DNA of 36,079 bases from a virus. Location of the stretch: the IMG/VR virus record IMGVR_UViG_3300032265_000047, positions 1 through 36,079 of that record, one strand, 5' to 3'. Numbering within the stretch: position 1 is the first letter of the stretch; each line of letters opens with the position of its first letter. Under the pieces are notes generated by a model. That model was not told the DNA's origin, ran no database searches, and saw only the letters and a list, made by a program, of their open reading frames with translations. This document shows, piece by piece, positions 18,401 to 26,090 of this stretch. Position numbers and translations under genes: made by a program.

Positions 18401-19851
18401 CGACCCCTGCTTATTACGTCACCACAGGCGTGGGCGCATTTCCTCCATACAACGAATGGGGCGGTGCTGAGACTTGGCAAGCAACACCGCCAACAATTTC
18501 TGCTGGCGAGGCTTTATTTCAATCAGACGGCATTTACAACCCTGCTACTACACAGACAACTTGGAACGTTCCCTATTTGTCAAACCTCAAGGTTGGTAGC
18601 CTTTCAGCAATCACCACCAACACAGGTAATTTGTCCGTGACGGGCATTATCCAAGCTGGAAGTGCTTACATATCTGGCACGACTATTGGTTCTGGCACAT
18701 CTGGTAGTGTTATTTATAACTCCGGTGCTTTTGCGTTTGGAGACAGCACAAATAACATCACGTATAACGGCTCACAGCTTACTTTGAACGGTAACGTGGT
18801 TGCACTTGGCAACCTTCAGCAAGGCACAAGCACAACCCAAAGCGGCAACACCTTTGGTTATGGTAATGGCACAAGTCTTTATGGAATCGCTACTTGTGGA
18901 TTTTTTAGAACCACAAGAACTGATACAGCGGGTCTTGCAGTTTCCGGTATAAACAATGTGGCTTTAGCTGTTGGTGGAGCAAGTACAGATTCTGCAACAG
19001 CTTTATTTGGCAATACATACGGCAATGATTCAATTAACCCATATTACATAATTCTTGGGACAACCATTGGAGGAACTGGAGGAGGTTTCCAACAAGCTGC
19101 ATTTTTACAAAGACGATATACTTTTGCTGGTTCTGCTAGTGCATATAACCCTGATTTGTATACAACCGGATATGGGCGTATAGCTTATCTTGATGGGTCT
19201 ACAAATTATGCCGCCAAGTTTATGACTACCAGCGGCTCAACTGATGTTTTAGGAATCACAGTTGGTGGCCCTACTTATGGGTTGCAAGTTCTTGGCGCTG
19301 GTGTTTCTAATGTGGGCTTTTCTCCATTTACAGGAATGCACCTTTGTTTATTGCCAAACACAATAACGCCTGTTGTTGGTGATATTTATTACGATACTTC
19401 TATTTTCTTAAAAGCAAACGTTAATGATGTTTTAACATTTATTGATGTTTCTAATGGCCCACAAATGCAAGGCGCAATTGGAATATTTACAAATATGTCT
19501 GAAGGCTCTGTTCCTCAATATATGCAAACCACAATTGATAAGCCATATATGGAGCATGGTGTTGAGCAAATTCAAATAGTAACCATTACTAAACCAGAAT
19601 ACAAAACATTGCTTGAAGAAAACACGCTGGTGCTTGTCAATGCTTTGGGTGAAGGCTTAATTAATGTTTGCGGTGAAAATGGAAACCTTGCTGTGGGCGA
19701 CTTGATTGTTACATCTTCCATGCCCGGCAAAGGCATGAAGCAAAACGATGACATTGTGAGGTCAATTACTGTGGCCCGTAGCCGTGAAGCGGTGATGTTT
19801 TCATCTTCAACAGACGTTCAACAAGTGGCTTGCATCTATCTTTGCGGTTAA
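15415..19851 (+). CDS. J-like tail tip / host specificity protein with collagen-like segment
   Basis: 1478 aa. The N-terminus has a hydrophobic Ala-rich segment (about 10-45) then SIPVVYGDAFLGGVFVDAV, the usual J/central-fibre opening. The middle is hub and fibronectin-like beta domains with an LEQAREDLIVSFATTYVG block near 420. Two collagen-like Gly-X-Y stretches lie at about 855-870 (GATGPTGTTGTAG) and 955-979 (GTNGTNGSNGTNGTPG). The C-terminal 400 residues are a trimeric fibre domain ending KGMKQNDDIVRSITVARSRE. It forms the tail tip and probably binds the receptor. It follows the GNAT gene with TAATG overlap. Confidence 0.88.
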   Translation: MPSTIIAYLIMEASFSYAVAYGITHFAMNFAISMLITRMFGPSDSSAQTNNGVRQQVPPATSNSIPVVYGDAFLGGVFVDAVLSTDQKTMYYVLAISQISPNGQFFIDIPTASTTGKKMYWSDQTITFDSTDNTKVASITDGAGNVNTKVNGNIYINLYTSTESGVITSLNGAAAPSTVMGGSDIAVAQRWPSANRQMNGLAFAIVKIIYNQDAGTTSMQPLTFHASQYLYGSGAAKPGYVWYDYITNTKYGCAMDATIVDGATADALNAYSDELITFTSNTGSPSTQVRYRINGVLDTGQSTLSNLDNIMLVCDSWNQYNAANGRWAIVINKEETPSYSFDDTNIMGEIRVSAYDISSSINEIQAQFPNKLNRDQSDYVYIETPSGLLFTNEPTNKYSVTYAMTNDSVQAQYLANRTLEQAREDLIVSFATTYVGIQIDAGDVIQVTNAAYGWTNKLFRVIKVSEASLPDGNLGAALELNEYNAEVYDDKDVTQFSPSPNSNLANPNYFTGLTAPTVSGSSPTATVPHFNVVCLVPATGRVTQLSLFYTTVSSPTVLDWTVWSTELASNSQPFTPSTNVVFTDLTLPQGVYYFAFKVNNDIGASTLSPLSAAFTWNPSPVSTVGSFLATFSPPIIQVPRTGGTTPVFTGIITQLYGSSAGGSIDFVTSQTDSDAAFVNNSWRIGASSTTGNADITTTGGLVLGSITDGGTYAQWGVPTVMTSSPATLTVPVRYKSSSGTVSQGSTAVLQYTFLDPGPIGTPGTTANQYAYAYLYQWASGTPSGTTGSSTFTWATGVNSAYSGTGGWSVTIPTNPNTPLIQLWVAAKQITAPGGTAITTVSWTSGVAISAQALNGATGPTGTTGTAGLNGLQTARPTVYQWAITTPASPTGTSAYTWASTSFTPTPTGWSQTITTAPSPGYTLWSAVAPISDSATATTTTINWTSAFILSSGYAGANGTNGTNGSNGTNGTPGSNGIDGLSSRICYAKSTLTSLSSTPAYYVTTGVGAFPPYNEWGGAETWQATPPTISAGEALFQSDGIYNPATTQTTWNVPYLSNLKVGSLSAITTNTGNLSVTGIIQAGSAYISGTTIGSGTSGSVIYNSGAFAFGDSTNNITYNGSQLTLNGNVVALGNLQQGTSTTQSGNTFGYGNGTSLYGIATCGFFRTTRTDTAGLAVSGINNVALAVGGASTDSATALFGNTYGNDSINPYYIILGTTIGGTGGGFQQAAFLQRRYTFAGSASAYNPDLYTTGYGRIAYLDGSTNYAAKFMTTSGSTDVLGITVGGPTYGLQVLGAGVSNVGFSPFTGMHLCLLPNTITPVVGDIYYDTSIFLKANVNDVLTFIDVSNGPQMQGAIGIFTNMSEGSVPQYMQTTIDKPYMEHGVEQIQIVTITKPEYKTLLEENTLVLVNALGEGLINVCGENGNLAVGDLIVTSSMPGKGMKQNDDIVRSITVARSREAVMFSSSTDVQQVACIYLCG

Positions 19852-19890
19852 ATATCTGGCACAATTGACAAAAGATATGACAAGATTCCG

Positions 19891-19933
19891 TCCCCCGCGA
19901 GTACGTGGGGTGCGTCACCACCTGAGTACAGGG
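19891..19933 (+). promoter_or_regulatory. three tandem hairpins in the leader of the next tail gene
   Basis: In the 89-nt gap after the J-like gene, three short stems follow one another: CCCCGC/GTGGGG (about 19892-19910, one G-T pair, loop GAGTAC), GGTG/CACC (19909-19919) and CCTG/CAGG (19921-19932, loop AGTA). The last includes part of the AGGGAA ribosome site of the gene at 19941 and could limit its translation. There is no T-run, so it is not a classic terminator. The first two stems share two bases and are partly exclusive. Confidence 0.45.
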
Positions 19934-19940
19934 AATTATC

Positions 19941-20423
19941 ATGGCTTTATTCTCCCAAAACGTCATTACGCAAGTAAGTGGCTTTAACAACCCGCTTATC
20001 ACAGGCGAACTTGTCTACAACCAAGCAACTTATTGGAACTTGGTTTTTACAAACGGCACATCACCCGTTAATTTGACGGGCGCAACAATCTCAGCGCAAA
20101 TCGTTCGCAGAACAGTAACTAATCTTTTGGACACGCGAAACGGTTTGTCTTTTGACATTGGTAATTACACACCGACTCCAACGGCTGTAACGCTGTCAAT
20201 TACAAATCGAGTTGATTTGTCGGGCGCGTTCACTTTGCTGATTGATGATTCTGCGTGGTCATTGATTACAAGTGACCCTCAGTTATACATCAATGAAATT
20301 GACCCTGTATGTTTTTCAGGGCGAATTAAAATTAGTTTTCCCGCTGGTGGTGGCAACCCTGCTGATGATGGAATCATCTTTTTGATGTTCCTTGTCCGTT
20401 CGGATGGCATTGTCGTAATCTAA
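19941..20423 (+). CDS. tail fibre-associated protein (baseplate-like N domain)
   Basis: 160 aa, beta-rich. The region ATYWNLVFTNGTSPVNLTGA followed by TISAQIVRR is the common pattern of N-terminal domains in baseplate upper proteins and fibre adaptors (polar strand, GTSPVDLTGATI-type turn, then a basic strand). It lies between the J-like tip protein and the large repeat fibre, so it probably links fibre to tip. Ribosome site AGGGAA. No catalytic residues seen. Function by pattern and position. Confidence 0.55.
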   Translation: MALFSQNVITQVSGFNNPLITGELVYNQATYWNLVFTNGTSPVNLTGATISAQIVRRTVTNLLDTRNGLSFDIGNYTPTPTAVTLSITNRVDLSGAFTLLIDDSAWSLITSDPQLYINEIDPVCFSGRIKISFPAGGGNPADDGIIFLMFLVRSDGIVVI

Positions 20424-20432
20424 GGGGAAATC

Positions 20433-23400
20433 ATGCAAATAAGCGTAGCAGTCACCGATGCAAACAACATCGTTTGCACAGTAGTTCCACCACAAACACA
20501 GACCATCACAATTGATCGTGGTGTTGCTGGCAACGGCATCGTAAGCATTGTTCCGGTAACAATATCCACGTTTCAATATCTGCGAATCACATACACCAAT
20601 GGCACAGTGTCCGATGTTGGCCCGTTGACCAGTACAGCCTACACAGCAACTTCACCAATCAGCATTGTTGGCAACACCATTTCATTGCTGACTGTACCAA
20701 TTGCATCAGGCGGCACAGCGGCAACAACGGCGGCGGCAGCTATTCAAAACCTGCTACCTTCATACACTGGCAACGGCTCCAAGCGGCTTGGCCTTAATTC
20801 TGGCGCGACTGCTTTGGAATGGGTTGCAGACGGTGGCGGCACAGTGACCAGTGTGGCCCTTTCTGGCGGCTCTACGGGGCTTACTACGTCAGGTGGCCCC
20901 ATCACTAGTTCAGGCACGATTACGCTGGCTGGAACGCTTGCTGTTGCCAATGGCGGTACAGGTCAAACAACGGCGGCGGCGGCAATTACTGCTTTGACTG
21001 GTACGCAAACAAACGCATATTATTTGCGCTCTAACGGTACAAACGCTACTTTGTCTGGTTTGGCTGCTGCTGATTTAACTGGTACTGTTTCAATTGCCAC
21101 AGGCGGCACAGGTCAAAACACTGCACAAGCGGCAATGAATGCTTTTGCAGGGGCGGTAACGTCTGGTTCATATTTGCGCGGCAATGGCACAAACGTTGTC
21201 TTGACAACCATTCAAGCGGGTGACGTTCCTACGCTTAACCAAAACACCACAGGCACAGCGGCCAACGTCACAGGCACAGTAGCAATTGGCAATGGCGGCA
21301 CAGGCGCAACGACAGCAGCAGCAGCACGAACAAACCTTGGCGCAACTACGGTTGGCGGCAATTTGTTTACGCTGACAAACCCATCCGCAATTACGTTCCC
21401 GCAATTTAATGCTGATAACACTGTTTCCGCATTGACAGCATCGGCTTTCCGCACAGCTATTGGCGCGGGTACGGGTGGAGGTTCGGTTACATCGGTTAGC
21501 GGCACTGGAACTGTTAACGGCTTGACCTTGACGGGCACAGTTACCACATCGGGAAGCCTGACCTTGGGCGGTACGCTTGATTTGTCTAGCCCACCCGCCA
21601 TTGGTGGAACAACACCAAGCACAGGCAAATTCACTAGCCTGACCAACACTGGCTTGACATCGGGCCGTGTGGTGTACTCCACTACAAACGGTCTTGAAAC
21701 TGACTCTGCCAACTTGCTGTACAGCGGTACTGACCTGACTGTTTACGGCCTTACAGTAGGCCGTGGTGCAGGTGCTGTGGCTACCAACACTGCGGTGGGT
21801 GCTAGTGCTTTGGCGGCTAATACAACAGGCAATCAAAGTGTATCTTTTGGTGACCGCGCTTTGTATTCAAATACAACAGGAGCTAATCAGACGGCTGTTG
21901 GTCAGCTTGCGTTGTATTCAAATACCACTGGTGGTAGCAACACTGGCTTGGGTCACGGAACATTGTTTGCAACAACTACAGGGTCATACAACACAGCAGT
22001 AGGTGACCTTGCCCTTAATGCCAACACCACAGCATCAAACAACACTGCTGTAGGTTATCAGGCGATGTATAGCAGTACAACAAGTGGAGCGCAAGGTGTT
22101 GCTGTTGGATTTCAAGCGGGTTACTCAAATAACGCTTTGTATTTCACAGGTATAGGATATCAAGCGGGTTACTCAAACACATCTGGCGCAACTGTGGTTG
22201 CAGTCGGTTATCAAGCTCTGTTCTCAAATACAACTGGGACAGACAACCTTGCTATTGGAGGCTATCAAACCTTATACGCAAACACAACTGGGTCAAGCAA
22301 CGTAGCAGTTGGTCGTCAAGCCCTCCAAGCCAACACCACAGCCTCCAACAACACTGCTGTAGGTTATCAGGCGGCTTACTCAAACACTGCCGCCAATGTC
22401 ACAGCGTTTGGTGCGGGTGCGCTTTATACCAACACCACTGGTACGTTAAACACCGCCATTGGTCAGCAATCTCTAAACAAGAACACAACTGGTTCTTCTA
22501 ACTCCGCTTCTGGTGTTAATGCGCTATATGCAAATACTACTGGGTCATACAATACCGCAATGGGGGACTCTGCACTCACCTCCAACACTACAGCCTCAAA
22601 CAACACTGCTGTAGGGTATCAGGCTGGGTACAGTAATACCACAGCATCCTACAACACCGCTAATGGTTGGAAATCTTTATACGCAAATACCACTGGTTCA
22701 TTTTTAGCCGCATTTGGTGAAGAAGCACTGTACGGAAATACAACTGGTGCATACAACACAGCAATGGGTTCACAAGCCCTTGCATCCAACACCACAGCCT
22801 CCTACAACACTGCGGTAGGACACACGGCTGCTTATTCCACGACCACGGGGCAATTCAACACTGCTGTTGGTCAAGAAACGTTTTATAACAACACTACGGG
22901 TTCAAACAATACGGCAATTGGTCGTGATGCACTTTCTTCAAACACCACCGCCTCGAATAACACCGCTGTGGGTTATCAGGCGGGATATGTAAACACCACA
23001 GGCGCTTCTAACATTGCTTTTGGTTATCAAGCGGGGCTCAATAATACTACGGGTTCATACAACACATTTGTAGGTTATGCTGCGGGAAATAATTTAACTA
23101 CGGGATCAAGTAATACTTATTTGGGATTTAACCCAGTAGCATCTTCCGTAAGTGTAACAAATGAATTGATTGTTACTACTGGAACAATAACTGGTAAAGG
23201 AGCAAATACAGGATATATCTATGCTGGTGGCGGTGGAACATACCAAGGAAACAATTCTGCCGCTTGGTCAATTACTTCTGACCAACGTCTGAAGAAAAAC
23301 ATTGTGGACAACACTGTTGGCTTGGAAGCTATCAACAAAATCCAAGTCCGCAACTTTGAATACCGTTTGCCAGAAGAAATTACAGAACTGGACAAATCAA

Positions 23401-23597
23401 ATGCAGTCAACATTGCTGGCGTTCAATTGGGTGCAATTGCCCAAGAACTTCAAGCCATTCTTCCTGACTGCGTTAAAACAGAATCCACTGGCGTTATGTC
23501 TGTAGATACAACCAACTTGACTTGGCATCTCATCAACGCCGTCAAAGAACTTTCCGCGCAGGTAGCGCAACTTCAATCCCAACTTAAAGGAGTCTAA
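20433..23597 (+). CDS. repeat-rich tail fibre with C-terminal S74 intramolecular chaperone
   Basis: 1054 aa adhesin. Residues about 90-320 carry GGTGQTTAAAA-type fibre repeats. Residues about 449-900 hold 26 tandem copies of a 16-18-residue unit (TAVGYQALYANTTGSNN-like) that should build a long trimeric beta-helix like YadA-head or bacterial adhesin stalks. The last about 105 residues, beginning SDQRLKKNI (Ser949), are the peptidase S74 chaperone found in endosialidase-type fibres, which helps trimerisation and then cuts itself off before that Ser. Good AAGGGGAAATC ribosome site; coupled to small downstream genes. Confidence 0.92.
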   Translation: MQISVAVTDANNIVCTVVPPQTQTITIDRGVAGNGIVSIVPVTISTFQYLRITYTNGTVSDVGPLTSTAYTATSPISIVGNTISLLTVPIASGGTAATTAAAAIQNLLPSYTGNGSKRLGLNSGATALEWVADGGGTVTSVALSGGSTGLTTSGGPITSSGTITLAGTLAVANGGTGQTTAAAAITALTGTQTNAYYLRSNGTNATLSGLAAADLTGTVSIATGGTGQNTAQAAMNAFAGAVTSGSYLRGNGTNVVLTTIQAGDVPTLNQNTTGTAANVTGTVAIGNGGTGATTAAAARTNLGATTVGGNLFTLTNPSAITFPQFNADNTVSALTASAFRTAIGAGTGGGSVTSVSGTGTVNGLTLTGTVTTSGSLTLGGTLDLSSPPAIGGTTPSTGKFTSLTNTGLTSGRVVYSTTNGLETDSANLLYSGTDLTVYGLTVGRGAGAVATNTAVGASALAANTTGNQSVSFGDRALYSNTTGANQTAVGQLALYSNTTGGSNTGLGHGTLFATTTGSYNTAVGDLALNANTTASNNTAVGYQAMYSSTTSGAQGVAVGFQAGYSNNALYFTGIGYQAGYSNTSGATVVAVGYQALFSNTTGTDNLAIGGYQTLYANTTGSSNVAVGRQALQANTTASNNTAVGYQAAYSNTAANVTAFGAGALYTNTTGTLNTAIGQQSLNKNTTGSSNSASGVNALYANTTGSYNTAMGDSALTSNTTASNNTAVGYQAGYSNTTASYNTANGWKSLYANTTGSFLAAFGEEALYGNTTGAYNTAMGSQALASNTTASYNTAVGHTAAYSTTTGQFNTAVGQETFYNNTTGSNNTAIGRDALSSNTTASNNTAVGYQAGYVNTTGASNIAFGYQAGLNNTTGSYNTFVGYAAGNNLTTGSSNTYLGFNPVASSVSVTNELIVTTGTITGKGANTGYIYAGGGGTYQGNNSAAWSITSDQRLKKNIVDNTVGLEAINKIQVRNFEYRLPEEITELDKSNAVNIAGVQLGAIAQELQAILPDCVKTESTGVMSVDTTNLTWHLINAVKELSAQVAQLQSQLKGV
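21780..23130 (+). repeat. in-frame tandem repeat array encoding the fibre shaft
   Basis: About 26 copies of a roughly 51-nt unit. At protein level each is T-A-V-G-x-x-A-L-x-x-N-T-T-G-x-x-N. At DNA level some copies are nearly identical, for example AACACTGCTGTAGGTTATCA recurs at about 22039 and 22351, indicating recent duplication or gene conversion. All length changes keep the frame. Confidence 0.9.
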
Positions 23598-23599
23598 TC

Positions 23600-23911
23600 A
23601 TGACCACTTTCACCACCACCATTACAAATATGTACACAATCCCTACCCCAACAGGATACGTTGTAAACGTCCTGTACAAGGTAACAGGGGTTGACGGTAC
23701 TTACACCGCTGAGATTGACGGCAACACGCAGTTCACACCTGCTGAAGGCGCAACAGTCATTCCCTACGACCAACTGACACAAACTCAAGTTATTGGCTGG
23801 ATTCCTGAGTCCCAGATCACAAGCGCACAGCAGTGTGTGCAGGGCCAACTGGACAGCATGATTACACCGCCTGTCAGCCCATCCAACACACCCCTGCCTT
23901 GGAGCGCATAA
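23600..23911 (+). CDS. small tail-fibre-associated hypothetical protein
   Basis: 103 aa, no recognised family. Beta-rich first half (VVNVLYKVTGVDGTYTAEID) and a C-terminal Pro-rich tail (ITPPVSPSNTPLP). It starts 2 nt after the fibre stop and has the AAAGGAG ribosome site within the fibre's last codons. Proteins of this size after S74 fibres are often fibre-assembly helpers or the first gene of the lysis block; this is inference. Confidence 0.65.
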   Translation: MTTFTTTITNMYTIPTPTGYVVNVLYKVTGVDGTYTAEIDGNTQFTPAEGATVIPYDQLTQTQVIGWIPESQITSAQQCVQGQLDSMITPPVSPSNTPLPWSA

Positions 23912-24133
23912 ATGGACAATCAACAACTGTTCAACATTGTGGTTTCCGTAAGCGGGTTCTTGGCTGTATACGTTTTTAATTCGATTACATCAAAACTGCA
24001 AAAGTTGGAAGACAAAATTAATTCCATGCCGCATGACTATGTGGTCAAGGATGATTATCGCGTGGACATTGCAGAAGTAAAATCAATCTTAAAACAAATC
24101 TTCGATAAGCTCGATGGAAAAGCCGATAAATGA
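23912..24133 (+). CDS. small membrane protein with C-terminal coiled coil (holin-like candidate)
   Basis: 73 aa. One predicted transmembrane helix near the N-terminus (IVVSVSGFLAVYVFNSI, residues about 9-25), then a charged helical tail (SKLQKLEDKIN, VKSILKQIFDKLDGK). Start directly after the upstream stop. The type II topology and position at the head of the lysis block suggest a holin, pinholin regulator or spanin-like part. No family was recognised. Confidence 0.65.
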   Translation: MDNQQLFNIVVSVSGFLAVYVFNSITSKLQKLEDKINSMPHDYVVKDDYRVDIAEVKSILKQIFDKLDGKADK

Positions 24134-24141
24134 GGTGAAAT

Positions 24142-24642
24142 ATGATTCCAATCGACCCAATGGCGGCACTTGATGCCGTCCAATCAGCAATTAAGCTGGT
24201 CAAAAAAGCCTCTCAAACTGCCAATGATGTGGCAAGTCTTGGCCCCGTATTGGGTAAATACTTTGACGCCAAAGTCAACGCCATGCAAGTGGTATCCACA
24301 GCTAAATCCGGTGGGTTTAAAGGCTCTGCTATGGGTAAGGCTATTGAGCTAGAAATGGCACTGGACGGCGCTCGTGAATTTGAAGATCAGTTAAAGAATC
24401 TGTTTTTCTCTTCTGGCAAAATGGAGATCTGGGTAGCAATCAAAGCCCGTGCGACCAAGATGGAAGCTGAAGCTGCCCAACAAGCAAAGCGCGAACGTGA
24501 AGCTGCCGCCCGAAAGAAAAAAGAAACTCAGCAAGCCATTGAAATGCTTTTGTTGGTGGGTGGCCTGTTGCTGGTCCTTGGCTTGACAGCGTGGGGCGGC
24601 ATTTATTTTTATCTGCACTGCGGTAAATATGGCTGTATATGA
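24142..24642 (+). CDS. C-tail-anchored membrane protein in the lysis block
   Basis: 166 aa. Soluble Ala/Lys-rich N-terminal helix region, a basic coiled coil (AEAAQQAKREREAAARKKKE, about 110-129), then one strong C-terminal transmembrane helix (EMLLLVGGLLLVLGLTAWGG). A GAGGTG ribosome site precedes ATG. The gene overlaps the next small membrane gene by ATGA. Position between fibre and endolysin suggests a role in lysis or envelope disruption; there is no catalytic motif. Not a lipoprotein and no signal peptide seen. Confidence 0.68.
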   Translation: MIPIDPMAALDAVQSAIKLVKKASQTANDVASLGPVLGKYFDAKVNAMQVVSTAKSGGFKGSAMGKAIELEMALDGAREFEDQLKNLFFSSGKMEIWVAIKARATKMEAEAAQQAKREREAAARKKKETQQAIEMLLLVGGLLLVLGLTAWGGIYFYLHCGKYGCI

Positions 24643-24788
24643 AAGAAATCGTAGAAGGCTTTAAAGCATGGTTCAAAATAGCTTGCTACATTCTTGCTGT
24701 TATTTGGTTTCTTGACTTTGTTAAATCATTGCCTGAACCATTGGCTAAACGCGCAATGGACAAAGCGTTAACTTATTTGCCTTTTTAA
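24639..24788 (+). CDS. tiny membrane protein of the lysis block
   Basis: 49 aa, too short for simple ORF filters. ATG overlaps the upstream stop as ATGA. Amphipathic start (MKEIVEGFKAWFK), one transmembrane helix (IACYILAVIWFLDFV, about 14-28), then a basic tail ending LTYLPF. It is followed by a strong AAGGAG site for the holin gene. Coupling to both neighbours supports a real gene. It may be an antiholin or small holin partner. Confidence 0.62.
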   Translation: MKEIVEGFKAWFKIACYILAVIWFLDFVKSLPEPLAKRAMDKALTYLPF

Positions 24789-24797
24789 GGAGATTTT

Positions 24798-25292
24798 ATG
24801 GAATGGTTAAAAGCACTTGCTCCAACAATCGCTTCGGCGCTAGGGGGTCCATTGGCTGGGCTTGCCGTTGAATCGCTTTCAAAAGCTATAGGTATAGACC
24901 CAAAGGACGTTCAAGCAACCATTGATAGCGGTAAGCTGTCTGCTGAACAAATTATGTCCATCAAGCAAGCAGAAATTGCTATGGCGGCTCGTGCCCAAGA
25001 GATGGGCCTAGACTTTGCCAAACTGTCCAATGATGACCGTAAGTCAGCTCGTGATATGCAAGTAGCAACCAAAAGTTGGATTCCCGCTGTTCTTGCTATT
25101 TCGGTCACAATCGGTTTCTTTGGTATTTTGATTGGCATGATGACCGAAACCTTTAAAACGTCTGATGCTTTGATGCTTATGCTGGGCAGTCTTGCTACGG
25201 CATGGACTGGAATCATTGGGTTTTTCTTTGGGAGCAGTGCATCAAGCCAAAATAAAGACGATCTTCTTCACCAATCTACACCCACAAAATGA
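24798..25292 (+). CDS. holin, GTA-type 3TM family
   Basis: 164 aa. Makes membrane holes that release the endolysin. Layout matches the GTA holin 3TM family: N-terminal hydrophobic helix (LAPTIASALGGPLAGLAVES), a middle segment with AEIAMAARAQEMG and DDRKSARDMQVATKSWIP, then two transmembrane helices (AVLAISVTIGFFGILIGMM and MLGSLATAWTGIIGFFFG). The SAR-M motif before the second helix is typical. Very strong ribosome site (TAAGGAGATTTT). It overlaps the endolysin gene by ATGA. Confidence 0.87.
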   Translation: MEWLKALAPTIASALGGPLAGLAVESLSKAIGIDPKDVQATIDSGKLSAEQIMSIKQAEIAMAARAQEMGLDFAKLSNDDRKSARDMQVATKSWIPAVLAISVTIGFFGILIGMMTETFKTSDALMLMLGSLATAWTGIIGFFFGSSASSQNKDDLLHQSTPTK

Positions 25293-25798
25293 ACCAAAAC
25301 TTTGATAAATCATTAGCCGCCGTTCTTGTGCATGAAGGCGGTTTTGTAAACGACAGTCGAGATTCTGGAGGCATGACAAACCTCGGCTGCACAAAAGCAG
25401 TCTGGGAAGAACATTGTGGTCACCCCGTAGACGAAAAAGCAATGAGGGCGTTAACCCCTGCTGATGTTGCCCCGTTGTATAAGCGAAAGTATTGGGACAA
25501 AGTGCAAGGCGATGAACTGCCAAGCGGCGTGGATTACGTTGTTTTTGATGCTGCCATTAACAGTGGCGCTGGACGGGCCGCAAAGTGGCTACAAGCGTGT
25601 GTTGGCGTAGAACCTGATGGCGGTATAGGGCCAAAGACTTTAGCCGCTGTACGGGCGTTTAATTCAAAACAGCTAATTGAGGATTACTCAAAACGCAGAC
25701 TGTCTTTTATGATGGACATTCCATCTTGGCCCACCTTTGGGAAAGGCTGGACAAGACGGGTGCATGAAGTTGAAGCTGTTGGGCTTACGCTTCTTTAA
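25289..25798 (+). CDS. endolysin, GH108 N-acetylmuramidase
   Basis: 169 aa. Cuts the glycan strands of peptidoglycan. The family signature HEGGFVNDSRDSGGMTNLG is present near the start; Glu16 in the EGG motif is the expected catalytic acid. The C-terminal half (VGVEPDGGIGPKTLAAVRAF) is the matching peptidoglycan-binding-3-type domain. There is no signal peptide, so export depends on the upstream holin, with which it overlaps (ATGA). Its 3' end overlaps the converging leftward MazG-like gene by 14 nt. Confidence 0.93.
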   Translation: MNQNFDKSLAAVLVHEGGFVNDSRDSGGMTNLGCTKAVWEEHCGHPVDEKAMRALTPADVAPLYKRKYWDKVQGDELPSGVDYVVFDAAINSGAGRAAKWLQACVGVEPDGGIGPKTLAAVRAFNSKQLIEDYSKRRLSFMMDIPSWPTFGKGWTRRVHEVEAVGLTLL

Positions 25799-26090
25799 TA
25801 AAAACGCCATCTGGCGTTAAGTAACCTTTGCGGTTTTTTATTTGGTCGTATGCGTGTTCAAGGCAACTGACTAAATTTAAATCCGCACAAGCGCAACCCA
25901 TGATTAAAGTGACAAGAATATCTCCGTAGGCATCTTGCATTGCATCACGGTCTTTTGTAATGATGGCATCACGCAATTCAATGACTTCTTCAATTGTCTT
26001 GTTCCATTGCGCTATGGGTGTGGAGTTTTGAACAATGCCGCGAGCTTCCCCCCATTGCACAACTTTTATTTCTATGTCGGCATAACTCAT
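25785..26090 (-). CDS. MazG-like nucleotide pyrophosphohydrolase
   Basis: 101 aa, last gene of the leftward operon. The helical MazG pattern is present: QWNKTIEEVIELRDAI with Glu35 and Glu38, and MQDAYGDILVTLIMG with Asp53 and Asp57, matching the ExxE...ExxD-type magnesium-binding site. Phage MazG proteins cleave (d)NTPs or alarmone-like nucleotides to NMPs; the exact substrate cannot be told. It overlaps the upstream gene (26087) by ATGA. Its 3' end contains the operon's terminator hairpin. Confidence 0.82.
   Translation of the reverse strand: MSYADIEIKVVQWGEARGIVQNSTPIAQWNKTIEEVIELRDAIITKDRDAMQDAYGDILVTLIMGCACADLNLVSCLEHAYDQIKNRKGYLTPDGVFIKEA
25797..25818 (-). terminator. terminator of the leftward operon inside the MazG-like gene
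   Basis: On the minus strand AACGCC (25818-25813), loop AGAT, GGCGTT (25808-25803), then a T-rich tract TTTATT. It is a Rho-independent terminator placed inside the last codons of the gene (coding for GVFIK), 9 codons or fewer before the stop, and also lies at the convergence point with the endolysin gene. On the plus strand there is no T tract, so it serves mainly the leftward transcript. Confidence 0.65.

Noticed and set aside
19865-19870. TTGACA, possible -35 after the J-like gene
   Set aside because: No -10-like hexamer at 16-18 bp; the segment there is C-rich.
21168-21836. Long minus-strand frames (222 aa and, overlapping, 166 aa) opposite the fibre gene
   Set aside because: Cys- or Pro/Val-biased shadows of Thr/Gly/Ala-rich fibre codons; no ribosome sites, opposite a clear fibre gene.
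21780-23130. CRISPR-like periodic repeats
   Set aside because: The period is about 51 nt with no separate spacers, and all units are in frame with the fibre protein.
23912-24642. Rz/Rz1 spanin pair
   Set aside because: No nested lipoprotein frame with a lipobox was seen; the membrane proteins here do not show the i-spanin/o-spanin arrangement.
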